DNA from: Dromaius novaehollandiae
Lineage: Eukaryota > Chordata > Aves > Casuariiformes > Dromaiidae
Length of the DNA: 64,000 bases
Assembly: GCF_036370855.1 (NCBI RefSeq)
Contig: NC_088101.1
Span: forward strand, 6,021,501-6,085,500
Direction: 5' to 3'
Below are positions 53,201-64,000 of this stretch, one piece after another. The notes under the pieces are model-generated. The model was given only the letters and a program-made list of their open reading frames with translations, searched no databases and was not told the DNA's origin. The position numbers and the translations under genes were made by a program. The stretch's first letter is position 1, and the number at the start of each line of letters is the position of its first letter.

Positions 53201-56200
53201 GCAGAAGAAAGGAAGGAAGGAAGGGCGGGCCACGGCCAGGGCCGGCGGGCGGGCGGAAGGAAGGAAGGAAGGGCGGGCCACGGCCAGGGCCGGCGGGCGG
53301 GCGGAAGGAAGGAAGGAAGGAAGGAAGGAAGGAAGGAAGGGCGGGCCACGGCCAGGGCCGGCGGGCGGAAGAAAGGAAGGAAGGGCGGGCCACGGCCAGG
53401 GCCGGCGGGCGGAAGGAAGGAAGGAAGGGCGGGCCACGGCCAGGGCCGGCGGGCGGAAGAAAGGGCGGAAGTGCGGGCGGAAGAAAGGGTGGAAGTGCGG
53501 AAGGGCGGGCGGAAGAAAGGGCGGAAGGAAGGAAGGAAGGAAGGGCCACGGCCAGGGCCGGCGGGCGGGCGGGCGGAAGGAAGGAAGGAAGGAAGGGCGG
53601 GCCACGGCCAGGGCCGGCGGGCGGAAGGAAGGAAGGAAGGGCGGGCCACGGCCAGGGCCGGCGGGCGGAAGGAAGGAAGGAAGGAAGGAAGGGCGGGCCA
53701 CGGCCAGGGCCGGCGGGCGGAAGAAAGGGCGGAAGGAAGGAAGGAAGGGCGGGCCACGGCCAGGGCCGGCGGGCGGAAGGAAGGAAGGAAGTGCGGAAGG
53801 GCGGGCGGAAGGAAGGAAGGAAGGAAGGAAGGAAGGAAGGAAGGAAGGAAGGAAGGGCGGGCCACGGCCAGGGCCAGCGGGCGGAAGGAAGGAAGGAAGG
53901 AAGGGCGGGCCACGGCCAGGGCCGGCGGGCGGAAGGAAGGAAGGAAGGAAGGAAGGAAGGAAGGGCGGGCCACGGCCAGGGCCGGCGGGCGGGCGGGCGG
54001 AAGGAAGGAAGGAAGGAAGGAAGGGCGGGCCACGGCCAGGGCCGGCGGGCGGGCGGGCGGAAGGAAGGAAGGAAGGAAGGAAGGGCGGGCCACGGCCAGG
54101 GCTGGCGGGCGGGCGGGCGGGCGGAAGGAAGGAAGGGCGGGCCACGGCCAGGGCCGGCGGGCGGGCGGGCGGAAGGAAGGAAGGAAGGAAGGGCGGGCCA
54201 CGGCCAGGGCCGGCGGGCGGAAGGAAGGAAGGAAGGAAGGGCGGGCCACGGCCAGGGCCGGCGGGCGGGCGGGCGGGCGGAAGGAAGGAAGGAAGGGCGG
54301 GCCACGGCCAGGGCCGGCGGGCGGGCGGGCGGAAGGAAGGAAGGAAGGGCGGGCCACGGCCAGGGCCGGCGGGCGGGCGGAAGGAAGGAAGGAAGGAAGG
54401 AAGGGCGGGCCACGGCCAGGGCCGGCGGGCGGGCGGGCGGAAGCAAGGAAGGAAGGGCGGGCCACGGCCAGGGCCGGCGGGCGGGCGGGCGGGCGGAAGC
54501 AAGGAAGGAAGGAAGGAAGGGCAGGCCACGGCCAGGGCCGGCGGGCGGAAGAAAGGAAGGAAGGAAGGAAGGAAGGGCGGGCCACGGCCAGGGCCGGCGG
54601 GCGGGCGGAAGGAAGGAAGGAAGGAAGGGCGGGCCACGGCCAGGGCCGGCGGGCGGGCGGAAGGAAGGAAGGGCGGGCGGGCCACGGCCAGGGCCGGCGG
54701 GCGGGCGGGCGGAAGGAAGGAAGGAAGGAAGGGCGGGCCACGGCCAGGGCCGGCGGGCGGGCGGGCGGAAGGAAGGAAGGGCGGGCCACGGCCAGGGCCG
54801 GCGGGCGGGCGGAAGGAAGGAAGGAAGGAAGGAAGGAAGGGCGGGCCACGGCCAGGGCCGGCGGGCGGGCGGAAGGAAGGAAGGAAGGAAGGAAGGAAGG
54901 GCGGGCCACGGCCAGGGCCGGCGGGCGGAAGGAAGGAAGGAAGGAAGGAAGGAAGGAAGGGCGGGCCACGGCCAGGGCCGGCGGGCGGGCGGGCGGAAGG
55001 AAGGAAGGAAGGAAGGGCGGGCCACGGCCAGGGCCGGCGGGCGGGCGGGCGGAAGGAAGGAAGGAAGGGCGGGCCACGGCCAGGGCCGGCGGGCGGAAGG
55101 AAGGAAGGAAGTGCGGAAGGGCGGGCCACGGCCAGGGCCGGCGGGCGGGCGGAAGGAAGGAAGGAAGGGCGGGCCACGGCCAGGGCCGGCGGGCGGAAGG
55201 AAGGAAGGGCGGGCCACGGCCAGGGCCGGCGGGCGGAAGGAAGGAAGGAAGGAAGGGCGGGCCACGGCCAGGGCCGGCGGGCGGGCGGGCGGAAGGAAGG
55301 AAGGAAGGGCGGGCCACGGCCAGGGCCGGCGGGCGGGCGGGCGGAAGGAAGGAAGGAAGGAAGGAAGGGCGGGCCACGGCCAGGGCCGGCGGGCGGGCGG
55401 GCGGAAGGAAGGAAGGAAGGAAGGAAGGGCGGGCCACGGCCAGGGCCGGCGGGCGGGCGGAAGGAAGGAAGGAAGGGCGGGCCACGGCCAGGGCCGGCGG
55501 GCGGGCGGAAGGAAGGAAGGAAGGAAGGAAGGGCGGGCCACGGCCAGGGCCGGCGGGTGGAAGGAAGGAAGGGCGGGCCACGGCCAGGGCCGGCGGGCGG
55601 GCGGGCGGAAGGAAGGAAGGAAGGAAGGGCGGGCCACGGCCAGGGCCGGCGGGCGGGCGGAAGGAAGGAAGGAAGGGCGGGCCACGGCCAGGGCCGGCGG
55701 GCGGGCGGAAGGAAGGAAGGAAGGGCGGGCCACGGCCAGGGCCGGCGGGCGGGCGGAAGGAAGGAAGGAAGGGCGGGCCACGGCCAGGGCCGGCGGGCGG
55801 GCGGGCGGGCGGGCGGAAGGAAGGAAGGAAGGGCGGGCCACGGCCAGGGCCGGCGGGCGGGCGGGCGGAAGGAAGGAAGGAAGGAAGGGCGGGCCACGGC
55901 CAGGGCCGGCGGGCGGGCGGGCAGGCAGAAGGAAGGAAGGAAGGAAGGAAGGAAGGAAGGGCCACGGCCAGGGCCGGCGGGCGGAAGGAAGGAAGGGCGG
56001 GCCACGGCCAGGGCCGGCGGGCGGAAGGAAGGAAGGGCGGGCCACGGCCAGGGCCGGCGGGCGGAAGGAAGGAAGGGCGGGCCACGGCCAGGGCCGGCGG
56101 GCGGGCGGAAGGAAGGAAGGAAGGAAGGGCGGGCCACGGCCAGGGCCGGCGGGCGGAAGAAAGGAAGGAAGGAAGGGCGGGCCACGGCCAGGGCCGGCGG

Positions 56201-59200
56201 GCGGAAGGAAGGAAGGAAGGAAGGGCGGGCGGGCCACGGCCAGGGCCGGCGGGCGGGCGGAAGGAAGGAAGGAAGGGCGGGCCACGGCCAGGGCCGGCGG
56301 GCGGGCGGGCGGAAGGAAGGAAGGAAGGGCGGGCCACGGCCAGGGCCGGCGGGCGGGCGGAAGGAAGGAAGGGCGGGCGGGCCACGGCCAGGGCCGGCGG
56401 GCGGGCGGGCGGGCGGAAGGAAGGAAGGAAGGGCGGGCCACGGCCAGGGCCGGCGGGCGGGCGGGCGGGCGGAAGGAAGGAAGGAAGGAAGGAAGGAAGG
56501 GCGGGCCACGGCCAGGGCCGGCGGGCGGGCGGAAGGAAGGAAGGAAGGAAGGAAGGAAGGGCGGGCCACGGCCAGGGCCGGCGGGCGGGCGGGCGGAAGG
56601 AAGGAAGGAAGGAAGGGCGGGCCACGGCCAGGGCCGGCGGGCGGGCGGAAGGAAGGAAGGAAGGAAGGAAGGAAGGGCGGGCCACGGCCAGGGCCGGCGG
56701 GCGGGCGGAAGGAAGGAAGGAAGGAAGGAAGGGCGGGCCACGGCCAGGGCCGGCGGGCGGGCGGAAGGAAGGAAGGAAGGAAGGAAGGGCGGGCCACGGC
56801 CAGGGCCGGCGGGCGGAAGGAAGGAAGGAAGTGCGGAAGGGCGGGCCACGGCCAGGGCCGGCGGGCGGGCGGAAGGAAGGAAGGAAGGAAGGGCGGGCCA
56901 CGGCCAGGGCCGGCGGGCGGAAGGAAGGAAGGGCGGGCCACGGCCAGGGCCGGCGGGCGGAAGGAAGGAAGGAAGGGCGGGCCACGGCCAGGGCCGGCGG
57001 GCGGGCGGGCGGAAGGAAGGAAGGAAGGGCGGGCCACGGCCAGGGCCGGCGGGCGGGCGGAAGGAAGGAAGGAAGGAAGGAAGGAAGGGCGGGCCACGGC
57101 CAGGGCCGGCGGGCGGGCGGAAGGAAGGAAGGAAGGAAGGAAGGAAGGGCGGGCCACGGCCAGGGCCGGCGGGCGGGCGGAAGGAAGGAAGGAAGGGCGG
57201 GCCACGGCCAGGGCCGGCGGGCGGGCGGGCGGGCGGGCGGAAGGAAGGAAGGGCGGGCCACGGCCAGGGCCGGCGGGCGGGCGGGCGGAAGGAAGGAAGG
57301 GCGGGCCACGGCCAGGGCCGGCGGGCGGGCGGAAGGAAGGAAGGAAGGAAGGGCGGGCCACGGCCAGGGCCGGCGGGCGGGCGGAAGGAAGGAAGGAAGG
57401 GCGGGCCACGGCCAGGGCCGGCGGGCGGGCGGAAGGAAGGAAGGAAGGGCGGGCCACGGCCAGGGCCGGCGGGCGGGCGGGCGGGCGGGCGGAAGGAAGG
57501 AAGGAAGGGCGGGCCACGGCCAGGGCCGGCGGGCGGGCGGGCGGAAGGAAGGAAGGGCGGGCCACGGCCAGGGCCGGCGGGCGGGCGGGCGGAAGGAAGG
57601 AAGGAAGGAAGGGCGGGCCACGGCCAGGGCCGGCGGGCGGGCGGAAGGAAGGAAGGAAGGGCGGGCCACGGCCAGGGCCGGCGGGCGGGCGGAAGGAAGG
57701 AAGGAAGGGCGGGCCACGGCCAGGGCCGGCGGGCGGGCGGGCGGGCGGAAGGAAGGAAGGAAGGGCGGGCCACGGCCAGGGCCGGCGGGCGGGCGGGCGG
57801 AAGGAAGGAAGGAAGGAAGGGCGGGCCACGGCCAGGGCCGGCAGGCGGGCGGGCGGGCAGAAGGAAGGAAGGAAGGAAGGAAGGGCGGGCCACGGCCAGG
57901 GCCGGCGGGCGGAAGGAAGGAAGGGCGGGCCACGGCCAGGGCCGGCGGGCGGAAGGAAGGAAGGGCGGGCCACGGCCAGGGCCGGCGGGCGGAAGGAAGG
58001 AAGGGCGGGCCACGGCCAGGGCCGGCGGGCAGAAGGAAGGAAGGAAGGAAGGGCGGGCCACGGCCAGGGCCGGCGGGCGGAAGAAAGGAAGGAAGGAAGG
58101 GCGGGCCACGCCCAGGGCCGGCGGGCGGGCGGGCGGAAGCAAGGAAGGAAGGGCGGGCCACGGCCAGGGCCGGCGGGCGGAAGAAAGGAAGGAAGGAAGG
58201 AAGGAAGGAAGGGCGGGCCACGCCCAGGGCCGGCGGGCGGAAGAAAGGAAGGAAGGAAGGAAGGAAGGAAGGAAGGGCCACGGCCAGGGCCGGCGGGCGG
58301 AAGGAAGGAAGGGCGGGCCACGGCCAGGGCCGGCGGGCGGAAGGAAGGAAGGAAGGAAGGAAGGAAGGGCGGGCCACGGCCAGGGCCGGCGGGCGGGCGG
58401 GCGGAAAGAAGGAAGGAAGGAAGGGCGGGCCACGGCCAGGGCCGGCGGGTGGGCGGGCGGGCGGAAGGAAGGAAGGAAGGAAGGGCGGGCCACGGCCAGG
58501 GCCGGCGGGCGGAAGAAAGGAAGGAAGGAAGGAAGGAAGGGCGGGCCACGGCCAGGGCGGGCGGAAGAAAGGAAGGAAGGAAGGAAGGAAGGGCGGGCCA
58601 CGGCCAGGGCCGGCGGGTGGGCGGAAGGAAGGAAGGAAGGAAGGAAGGGCGGGCCACGGCCAGGGCCGGCGGGCGGGCGGGCGGGCGGGCGGAAGGAAGG
58701 AAGGAAGGGCGGGCCACGGCCAGGGCCGGCGGGCGGGCGGAAGGAAGGAAGGAAGGGCGGGCCACGGCCAGGGCCGGCGGGCGGGCGGGCGGGCGGGCGG
58801 AAGGAAGGAAGGAAGGAAGGGCGGGCCACGGCCAGGGCCGGCGGGCGGGCGGGCGGAAGGAAGGAAGGAAGGAAGGGCGGGCCACGGCCAGGGCCGGCGG
58901 GCGGGCGGGCGGAAGGAAGGAAGGAAGGAAGGGCGGGCCACGGCCAGGGCCGGCGGGCGGAAGAAAGGAAGGAAGGAAGGAACGAAGGGCGGGCCACGGC
59001 CAGGGCCGGCAGGCGGAAGAAAGGAAGGAAGGAAGGAAGGAAGGGCGGGCCACGGCCAGGGCCGGCGGGCGGAAGAAAGGAAGGAAGGAAGGAAGGAAGG
59101 GCGGGCCACGGCCAGGGCCGGCGGGCGGAAGAAAGGAAGGAAGGAAGGAAGGAAGGAAGGGCGGGCCACGGCCAGGGCCGGCGGGCGGGCGGGCAGAAGG

Positions 59201-59990
59201 AAGGAAGGAAGGGCGGGCCACGGCCAGAGCGGGCGGAAGAAAGGAAGGAAGGAAGGAAGGAAGGAAGGAAGGGCGGGCCACGGCCAGGGCCGGCGGGCGG
59301 AAGAAAGGAAGGAAGGAAGGAAGGAAGGGCGGGCCACGGCCAGGGCGGGCGGAAGAAAGGAAGGAAGGAAGGAAGGAAGGAAGGGCGGGCCACGGCCAGG
59401 GCCGGCGGGCGGGCGGAAGGAAGGAAGGAAGGAAGGGCGGGCCACGGCCAGGGCCGGCGGGCGGGCGGAAGGAAGGAAGGAAGGGCGGGCCACGGCCAGG
59501 GCCGGCGGGCGGGCGGGCGGAAGGAAGGAAGGAAGGAAGGAAGGGCGGGCCACGGCCAGGGCCGGCGGGCGGAAGAAAGGAAGGAAGGAAGGAAGGAAGG
59601 AAGGGCGGGCCACGGCCAGGGCCGGCGGGCGGGCGGAAGGAAGGAAGGAAGGAAGGAAGGAAGGAAGGGCGGGCCACGGCCAGGGCCGGCGGGCGGGCGG
59701 AAGAAAGGAAGGAAGGAAGGAAGGAAGGAAGGAAGGGCGGGCCACGGCCAGGGCCGGCGGGCGGGCGGAAGAAAGGAAGGAAGGAAGGAAGGAAGGAAGG
59801 AAGGAAGGAAGGGCGGGCCACGGCCAGGGCCGGCGGGCGGGCGGAAGAAAGGAAGGAAGGAAGGAAGGAAGGAAGGAAGGGCGGGCCACGGCCAGGGCCG
59901 GCGGGCGGAAGAAAGGAAGGAAGGAAGGAAGGGCGGGCGGGCGGGCCACGGCCAGGGCCGGCGGGCGGAAGAAAGGAAGGAAGTGCGGAA
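47290..59990 (+). repeat. Array zone B: GGCCACGGCCAGGGCCGGCG units
   Basis: The dominant zone. Each unit has the CCACGGCCAGGGCCGGC module, then one to five GCGG, then GGAAG(C/G)AAGG runs. Sub-blocks with GGAAGCAAGG (47,290-50,090 and 50,960-51,950) alternate with pure GGAAGGAAGG blocks; GGAAGAAAGG variants increase towards the right end. Confidence 0.9.
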
Positions 59991-61830
59991 GGGCGGGCGG
60001 GCGGGCCACGGCCAGGGCCGGCGGGCGGAAGAAAGGAAGGAAGTGCGGAAGGGCGGGCGGAAGAAAGGGCGGGCGGGCGGAAGAAAGGGCGGGCGGGCGG
60101 AAGAAAGGGCGGGCGGGCGGAAAAAAAGGGCGGGCGGGCGGAAGAAAGGGCGGGCGGGCGGAAGAAAGGGCGGGCGGGCGGAAGAAAGGGCGGGCGGGCG
60201 GAAGAAAGGGCGGGCGGGCGGAAGAAAGGGCGGGCGGGCGAAAGAAAGGGCGGGCGGGCGGAAGGGCGGGCGGAAGGGCGGGCGGAAGAAAGGGCGGGCG
60301 GGCGGAAGAAAGGGCGGGCGGGCGGAAGAAAGGGCGGGCGGGCGGAAGAAAGGGCGGGCGGGCGGAAGAAAGGGCGGGCGGGCGGAAGAAAGGGCGGGCG
60401 GGCGGAAGAAAGGGCGGGCGGGCGGAAGAAAGGAAGGAAGTGCGGAAGGGCGGGCGGAAGAAAGGGCGGGCGGGCGGAAGAAAGGAAGGAAGTGCGGAAG
60501 GGCGGGCGGAAGAAAGGGCGGGCGGGCGGAAGAAAGGGCGGGCGGGCGGAAGAAAGGGCGGGCGGGCGGGCGGAAGAAAGGGCGGGCGGGCGGAAGAAAG
60601 GAAGGAAGTGCGGAAGGGCGGGCGGAAGAAAGGGCGGAAGTGCGGAAGGGCGGGCGGAAGTGCGGAAGGGCGGGCGGAAGAAAGGGCGGGCGGGCGGAAG
60701 AAAGGGCGGAAGAAAGGGCGGAAGAAAGGGCGGGCGGGCGGAAGAAAGGGCGCAAGTGCGGAAGGGCGGGCGGAAGAAAGGGCGGGCGGGCGGAAGAAAG
60801 GGCGGGCGGGCGGAAGAAAGGGCGGGCGGGCGGAAGAAAGGAAGGAAGTGCGGAAGGGCGGGCGGGCGGAAGAAAGGAAGGAAGTGCGGAAGGGCGGGCG
60901 GAAGAAAGGAAGGAAGTGCGGAAGGGCGGGCGGAAGAAAGGGCGGGCGGGCGGAAGAAAGGGCGGAAGTGCGGAAGGGCGGGCGGAAGAAAGGGCGGGCG
61001 GGCGGAAGAAAGGGCGGAAGTGCGGAAGGGCGGGCGGAAGAAAGGGCGGGCGGGCGGAAGAAAGGGCGCAAGTGCGGAAGGGCGGGCGGAAGAAAGGGCG
61101 CAAGTGCGGAAGGGCGGGCGGAAGAAAGGGCGGGCGGGCGGAAGAAAGGGCGGGCGGGCGGAAGAAAGGGCGGGCGGGCGGAAGAAAGGAAGGAAGTGCG
61201 GAAGGGCGGGCGGAAGAAAGGAAGGAAGTGCGGAAGGGCGGGCGGAAGAAAGGAAGGAAGTGCGGAAGGGCGGGCGGAAGAAAGGGCGGGCGGGCGGAAG
61301 GGCGGGCGGAAGAAAGGGCGGGCGGGCGGAAGAAAGGGCGGAAGTGCGGAAGGGCGGGCGGAAGAAAGGGCGGGCGGAAGAAAGGGCGGGCAGGCGGAAG
61401 GGCGGGCGGGCGGAAGGGCGGGCGGGCGGAAGGGCGGGCGGAAGAAAGGGCGGAAGTGCGGAAGGGCGGGCGGAAGAAAGGGCGGGCGGAAGAAAGGGCG
61501 GAAGTGCGGAAGGGCGGGCGGAAGAAAGGGCGGGCGGGCGGGAGAAAGGGCGGGCGGGCGGAAGAAAGGGCGGGCGGGCGGAAGAAAGGAAGGAAGTGCG
61601 GAAGGGCGGGCGGAAGAAAGGAAGGAAGTGCGGAAGGGCGGGCGGAAGAAAGGGCGGGCGGGCGGAAGAAAGGAAGGAAGTGCGGAAGGGCGGGCGGAAG
61701 AAAGGGCGGGCGGGCGGAAGAAAGGGCGGAAGTGCGGAAGGGCGGGCGGAAGAAAGGGCGGGCGGGCGGAAGAAAGGGCGCAAGTGCGGAAGGGCGGGCG
61801 GAAGAAAGGGCGGGCGGGCGGAAGAAAGGG
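59990..61830 (+). repeat. Array zone C: GCGGGCGGGCGGAAGAAAGG units
   Basis: The CCACGGCC module disappears after about 60,025. Units become GGCGGGCGGGCGGAAGAAAG, interspersed with AAGGAAGTGCGGAAGGGCGG and a GCGCAAGTGCGG variant. Confidence 0.9.
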
Positions 61831-64000
61831 CGGGCGGAAGGGCGGAAGAAAGGGCGGGCGGAAGGGCGGAAGAAAGGGCGGGCGGAAGGGCGGAAGGGCG
61901 GGCGGAAGGGCGGAAGGGCGGGCGTAAGGGCGGAAGGGCGGAAGGGCGGAAGGGCGGAAGGGCGGAAGGGCGGGCGGAAGGGCGGAAGGGCGGAAGGGCG
62001 GAAGGGCGGAAGGGCGGGCAGAAGGGCGGGCAGAAGGGCGGGCAGAAGGGCGGAAGGGCGGGCAGAAGGGCGGAAGGGCGGGCAGAAGGGCGGAAGGGCG
62101 GGCGGAACGGCGGGCGGAAGGGCGGGCGGAAGGGCGGGCGGAAGGGCGGGCGGAAGGGCGGGCGGAAGGGCGGGCGGAAGGGCGGAAGGGCGGAAGGGCG
62201 GAAGGGCGGGCGGAAGGGCGGAAGGGCGGAAGGGCGGAAGGGCGGAAGGGCGGAAGGGCGGAAGGGCGGAAGGGCGGGCGGAAGGGCGGGCGGAAGGGCG
62301 GGCGGAAGGGCGGGCGGAAGGGCGGGCGGAAGGGCGGGCGGAAGGGCGGGCGGAAGGAAGGAAGTGCGGGCGGGCGGGCGGAAGAGCGGGCGGGCGGGCG
62401 GAAGAGCGGGCGGGCGGGCGGAAGAGCGGGCGGGCGGGCGGGCGGAAGAGCGGGCGGGCGGAAGAGCGGGCGGGCGGAAGAGCGGGCGGGCGGGCGGGCG
62501 GAAGGGCGGGCGGGCGGGCGGGCGGGCACAAGGGCGGAAGGGCGGGCGGAAGGGCGGAAGGGCGGGCGGAAGGGCGGAAGGGCGGGCGGAAGGGCGGGCG
62601 GAAGGGCGGGCGGAAGGGCGGGCGGAAGGGCGGGCGGAAGGGCGGGCGGAAGGGCGGGCGGAAGGGCAGAAGGGCGGAACGGCGGAAGGGCGGAAGGGCG
62701 GAAGGGCGGAAGGGCGGAAGGGCGGGCGGAAGGGCGGGCGGAAGGGCGGGCGGAAGGGCGGGCGGAAGGGCGGAAGGGCGGGCGGAAGGGCGGGCGGAAG
62801 GGCGGGCGGAAGGGCGGGCGGAAGGGCGGAAGGGCGGAAGGGCGGAAGGGCGGAAGGGCGGAAGGGCGGAAGGGCGGGCGGAAGAGCGGAAGGGCGGGCG
62901 GAAGGGCGGGCGGAAGGGCGGGCGGAAGGGCGGGCGGAAGGGCGGGCGGAAGGGCGGGCGGAAGGGCGGGCGGAAGGAAGGAAGTGCGGGCGGGCGGGCG
63001 GAAGGAAGGAAGTGCGGGCGGGCGGGCGGAAGAGCGGGCGGGCGGGCGGAAGAGCGGGCGGGCGGGCGGAAGAGCGGGCGGGCGGGCGGAAGAGCGGGCG
63101 GGCGGGCGGATGGGCGGAAGGGCGGGCGGAAGAGCGGGCGGGCGGGCGGAAGAGCGGGCGGGCGGGCGGGCGGAAGAGCGGGCGGGCGGGCGGGCGGAAG
63201 AGCGGGCGGGCGGGCGGGCGGAAGAGCGGGCGGGCGGGCGGAAGAGCGGGCGGGCGGGCGGGCGGGCGGGCGGAAGGGCGGGCGGAAGAAAGGGCGGGCG
63301 GAAGAAAGGGCGGGCGGAAGAAAGGGCGGGCGGGCGGGCGGAAGAAAGGGCGGGCGGGCGGGCGGAAGAGCGGGCGGGCGGGCGGAAGGGCGGGCGGAAG
63401 GGCGGGCGGGCGGGCGGAAGGGCGGGCGGAAGGGCGGGCGGAAGGGCGGGCGGAAGGGCGGGCGGAAGAAAGGGCGGGCGGGCGGAAGAAAGGGCGCGCG
63501 GGCGGAAGAAAGGGCGCGCGGGCGGAAGAAAGGGCGCGCGGGCGGAAGAAAGGGCGGGCGGGCGGAAGAAAGGGCGGGCGGGCGGAAGAAAGGGCGGGCG
63601 GGCGGAAGAAAGGGCGGGCGGGCGGGCGGAAGAAAGGGCGGGCGGGCGGGCGAAAGGGCGGGCGGGCGGGCGGGCGAAAGGGCGGGCGGGCGGGCGGGCG
63701 GGCGGAAGGGCGGGCGGGCGGGCGGAAGAGCGGGCGGGCGGGCGGAAGAAAGGGCGGGCGGGCGGAAGAAAGGGCGGGCGGGCGGGCGGAAGAGCGGGCG
63801 GGCGGGCGGGCGGAAGAGCGGGCGGGCGGGCGGGCGGAAGGGCGGGCGGGCGGGCGGGCGGAAGAAAGGGCGGGCGGGCGGAAGGGCGGGCGGGCGGAAG
63901 GGCGGAAGAAAGGGCGGGCGGGCGGAAGAAAGGGCGGGCGGGCGGAAGAAAGGGCGGGCGGGCGGGCGGAAGAAAGGGCGGGCGGGCGGAAGGGCGGGCG
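61830..64000 (+). repeat. Array zone D: GGCGGAAGGGCGGGCGGAAG units
   Basis: Short 8- to 12-bp units GGCGGAAG and GGCGGGCGGAAG, with blocks of GCGGAAGAGCGGGCGGGCGG (62,370-62,500 and 62,990-63,280). AAGAAAGGGC units return from about 63,290, some with GGGCGCGCGGGC (63,490-63,540). Confidence 0.9.

Larger units (their letters stand above)
45738..64000 (+). repeat. 18-kb GC-rich satellite array, continues past the window end
   Basis: Built from three modules: GGAAG runs, (GCGG)n and CCACGGCCAGGGC(CGGC). Unit length varies, mostly about 40-75 bp, through GGAA and GCGG copy number. It has no TTAGGG telomere motif. Because the modules contain no stop codon, several frames on both strands stay open for over 5,400 codons (Pro/Ala/Arg/Phe or Gly/Arg/Lys only); these are not genes. 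It is extremely CpG-dense and G-rich on the plus strand. Confidence 0.97.

Noticed and set aside
45395-62531. Giant open frames of 5,462-5,704 codons on both strands in the GC-rich array
   Set aside because: They exist because the repeat modules contain no stop codon in any of several frames. Composition is limited to a few residues and no start, splice or domain signal is present.
45738-64000. CRISPR-like or telomeric array
   Set aside because: Units are direct and contiguous without unique spacers, and no TTAGGG is present; the context is eukaryotic.

Overview
The window looks like GC-rich vertebrate, most probably avian, nuclear DNA, of the kind found on a microchromosome or a repeat-loaded sex chromosome. 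Three things point to birds: a many-exon maestro HEAT-like repeat (MROH) family gene, a class II endogenous retrovirus whose primer binding site matches the tRNA-Trp site of avian leukosis-type viruses, and very GC-rich, CpG-dense tandem arrays. There is no bacterial-style gene organisation. Nearly all long open frames in the tandem arrays are artefacts of stop-free repeats.

Layout: (1) 53-12,295, minus strand: 32 exons of an MROH-family gene. I rebuilt them exon by exon and the codon phase is kept at every junction. It runs off the left edge (C terminus missing) and its first exons are not recognised. (2) 12.4-15.7 kb: an unidentified ~0.7 kb repeat, a possible two-exon plus-strand gene end, a G-rich minisatellite, a CpG island with NRF1 and ETS sites, and a degenerate repeat. 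(3) 15.7-17.8 kb: an AT-rich repeat, then a GC-rich stretch without a supported gene. (4) 17.84-22.6 kb: an almost pure purine satellite. (5) 22.6-31.4 kb: no gene supported. (6) 31,433-37,853: a complete proviral insertion on the minus strand. It has 230-bp LTRs, a 6-bp target duplication, PBS and PPT, a gag broken into three frames, intact pro and pol, and a gutted env. (7) 37.9-43 kb: mostly unassigned, with a second, inverted copy of the 12.4-kb repeat, a 58-bp triplication and a 169-bp satellite. (8) 43,254-44,155: the plus-strand 3' end of a HEAT-like gene with a polyadenylation signal. (9) 45.4 kb to the window end: an 18-kb GC-rich array of CGGGC/GGAAG/CCACGGCCAGGG units with visible zones and higher-order duplications.

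The provirus is the most informative system here. Its gag, pro and pol lie in three successive -1 frames, with canonical slippery heptamers in exact register (GGGAAAC and AAATTTA). This is a betaretrovirus-style expression plan combined with an alpharetrovirus-type tRNA-Trp primer site. Pol keeps all catalytic residues I could check. The two breaks in gag fall exactly in homopolymer runs, and env has lost most of its length, so as it stands the element could at most have retrotransposed inside cells.

Limits: exon calls rest on reading splice sites and phase by eye. Species, chromosome and repeat family names cannot be settled without database searches.
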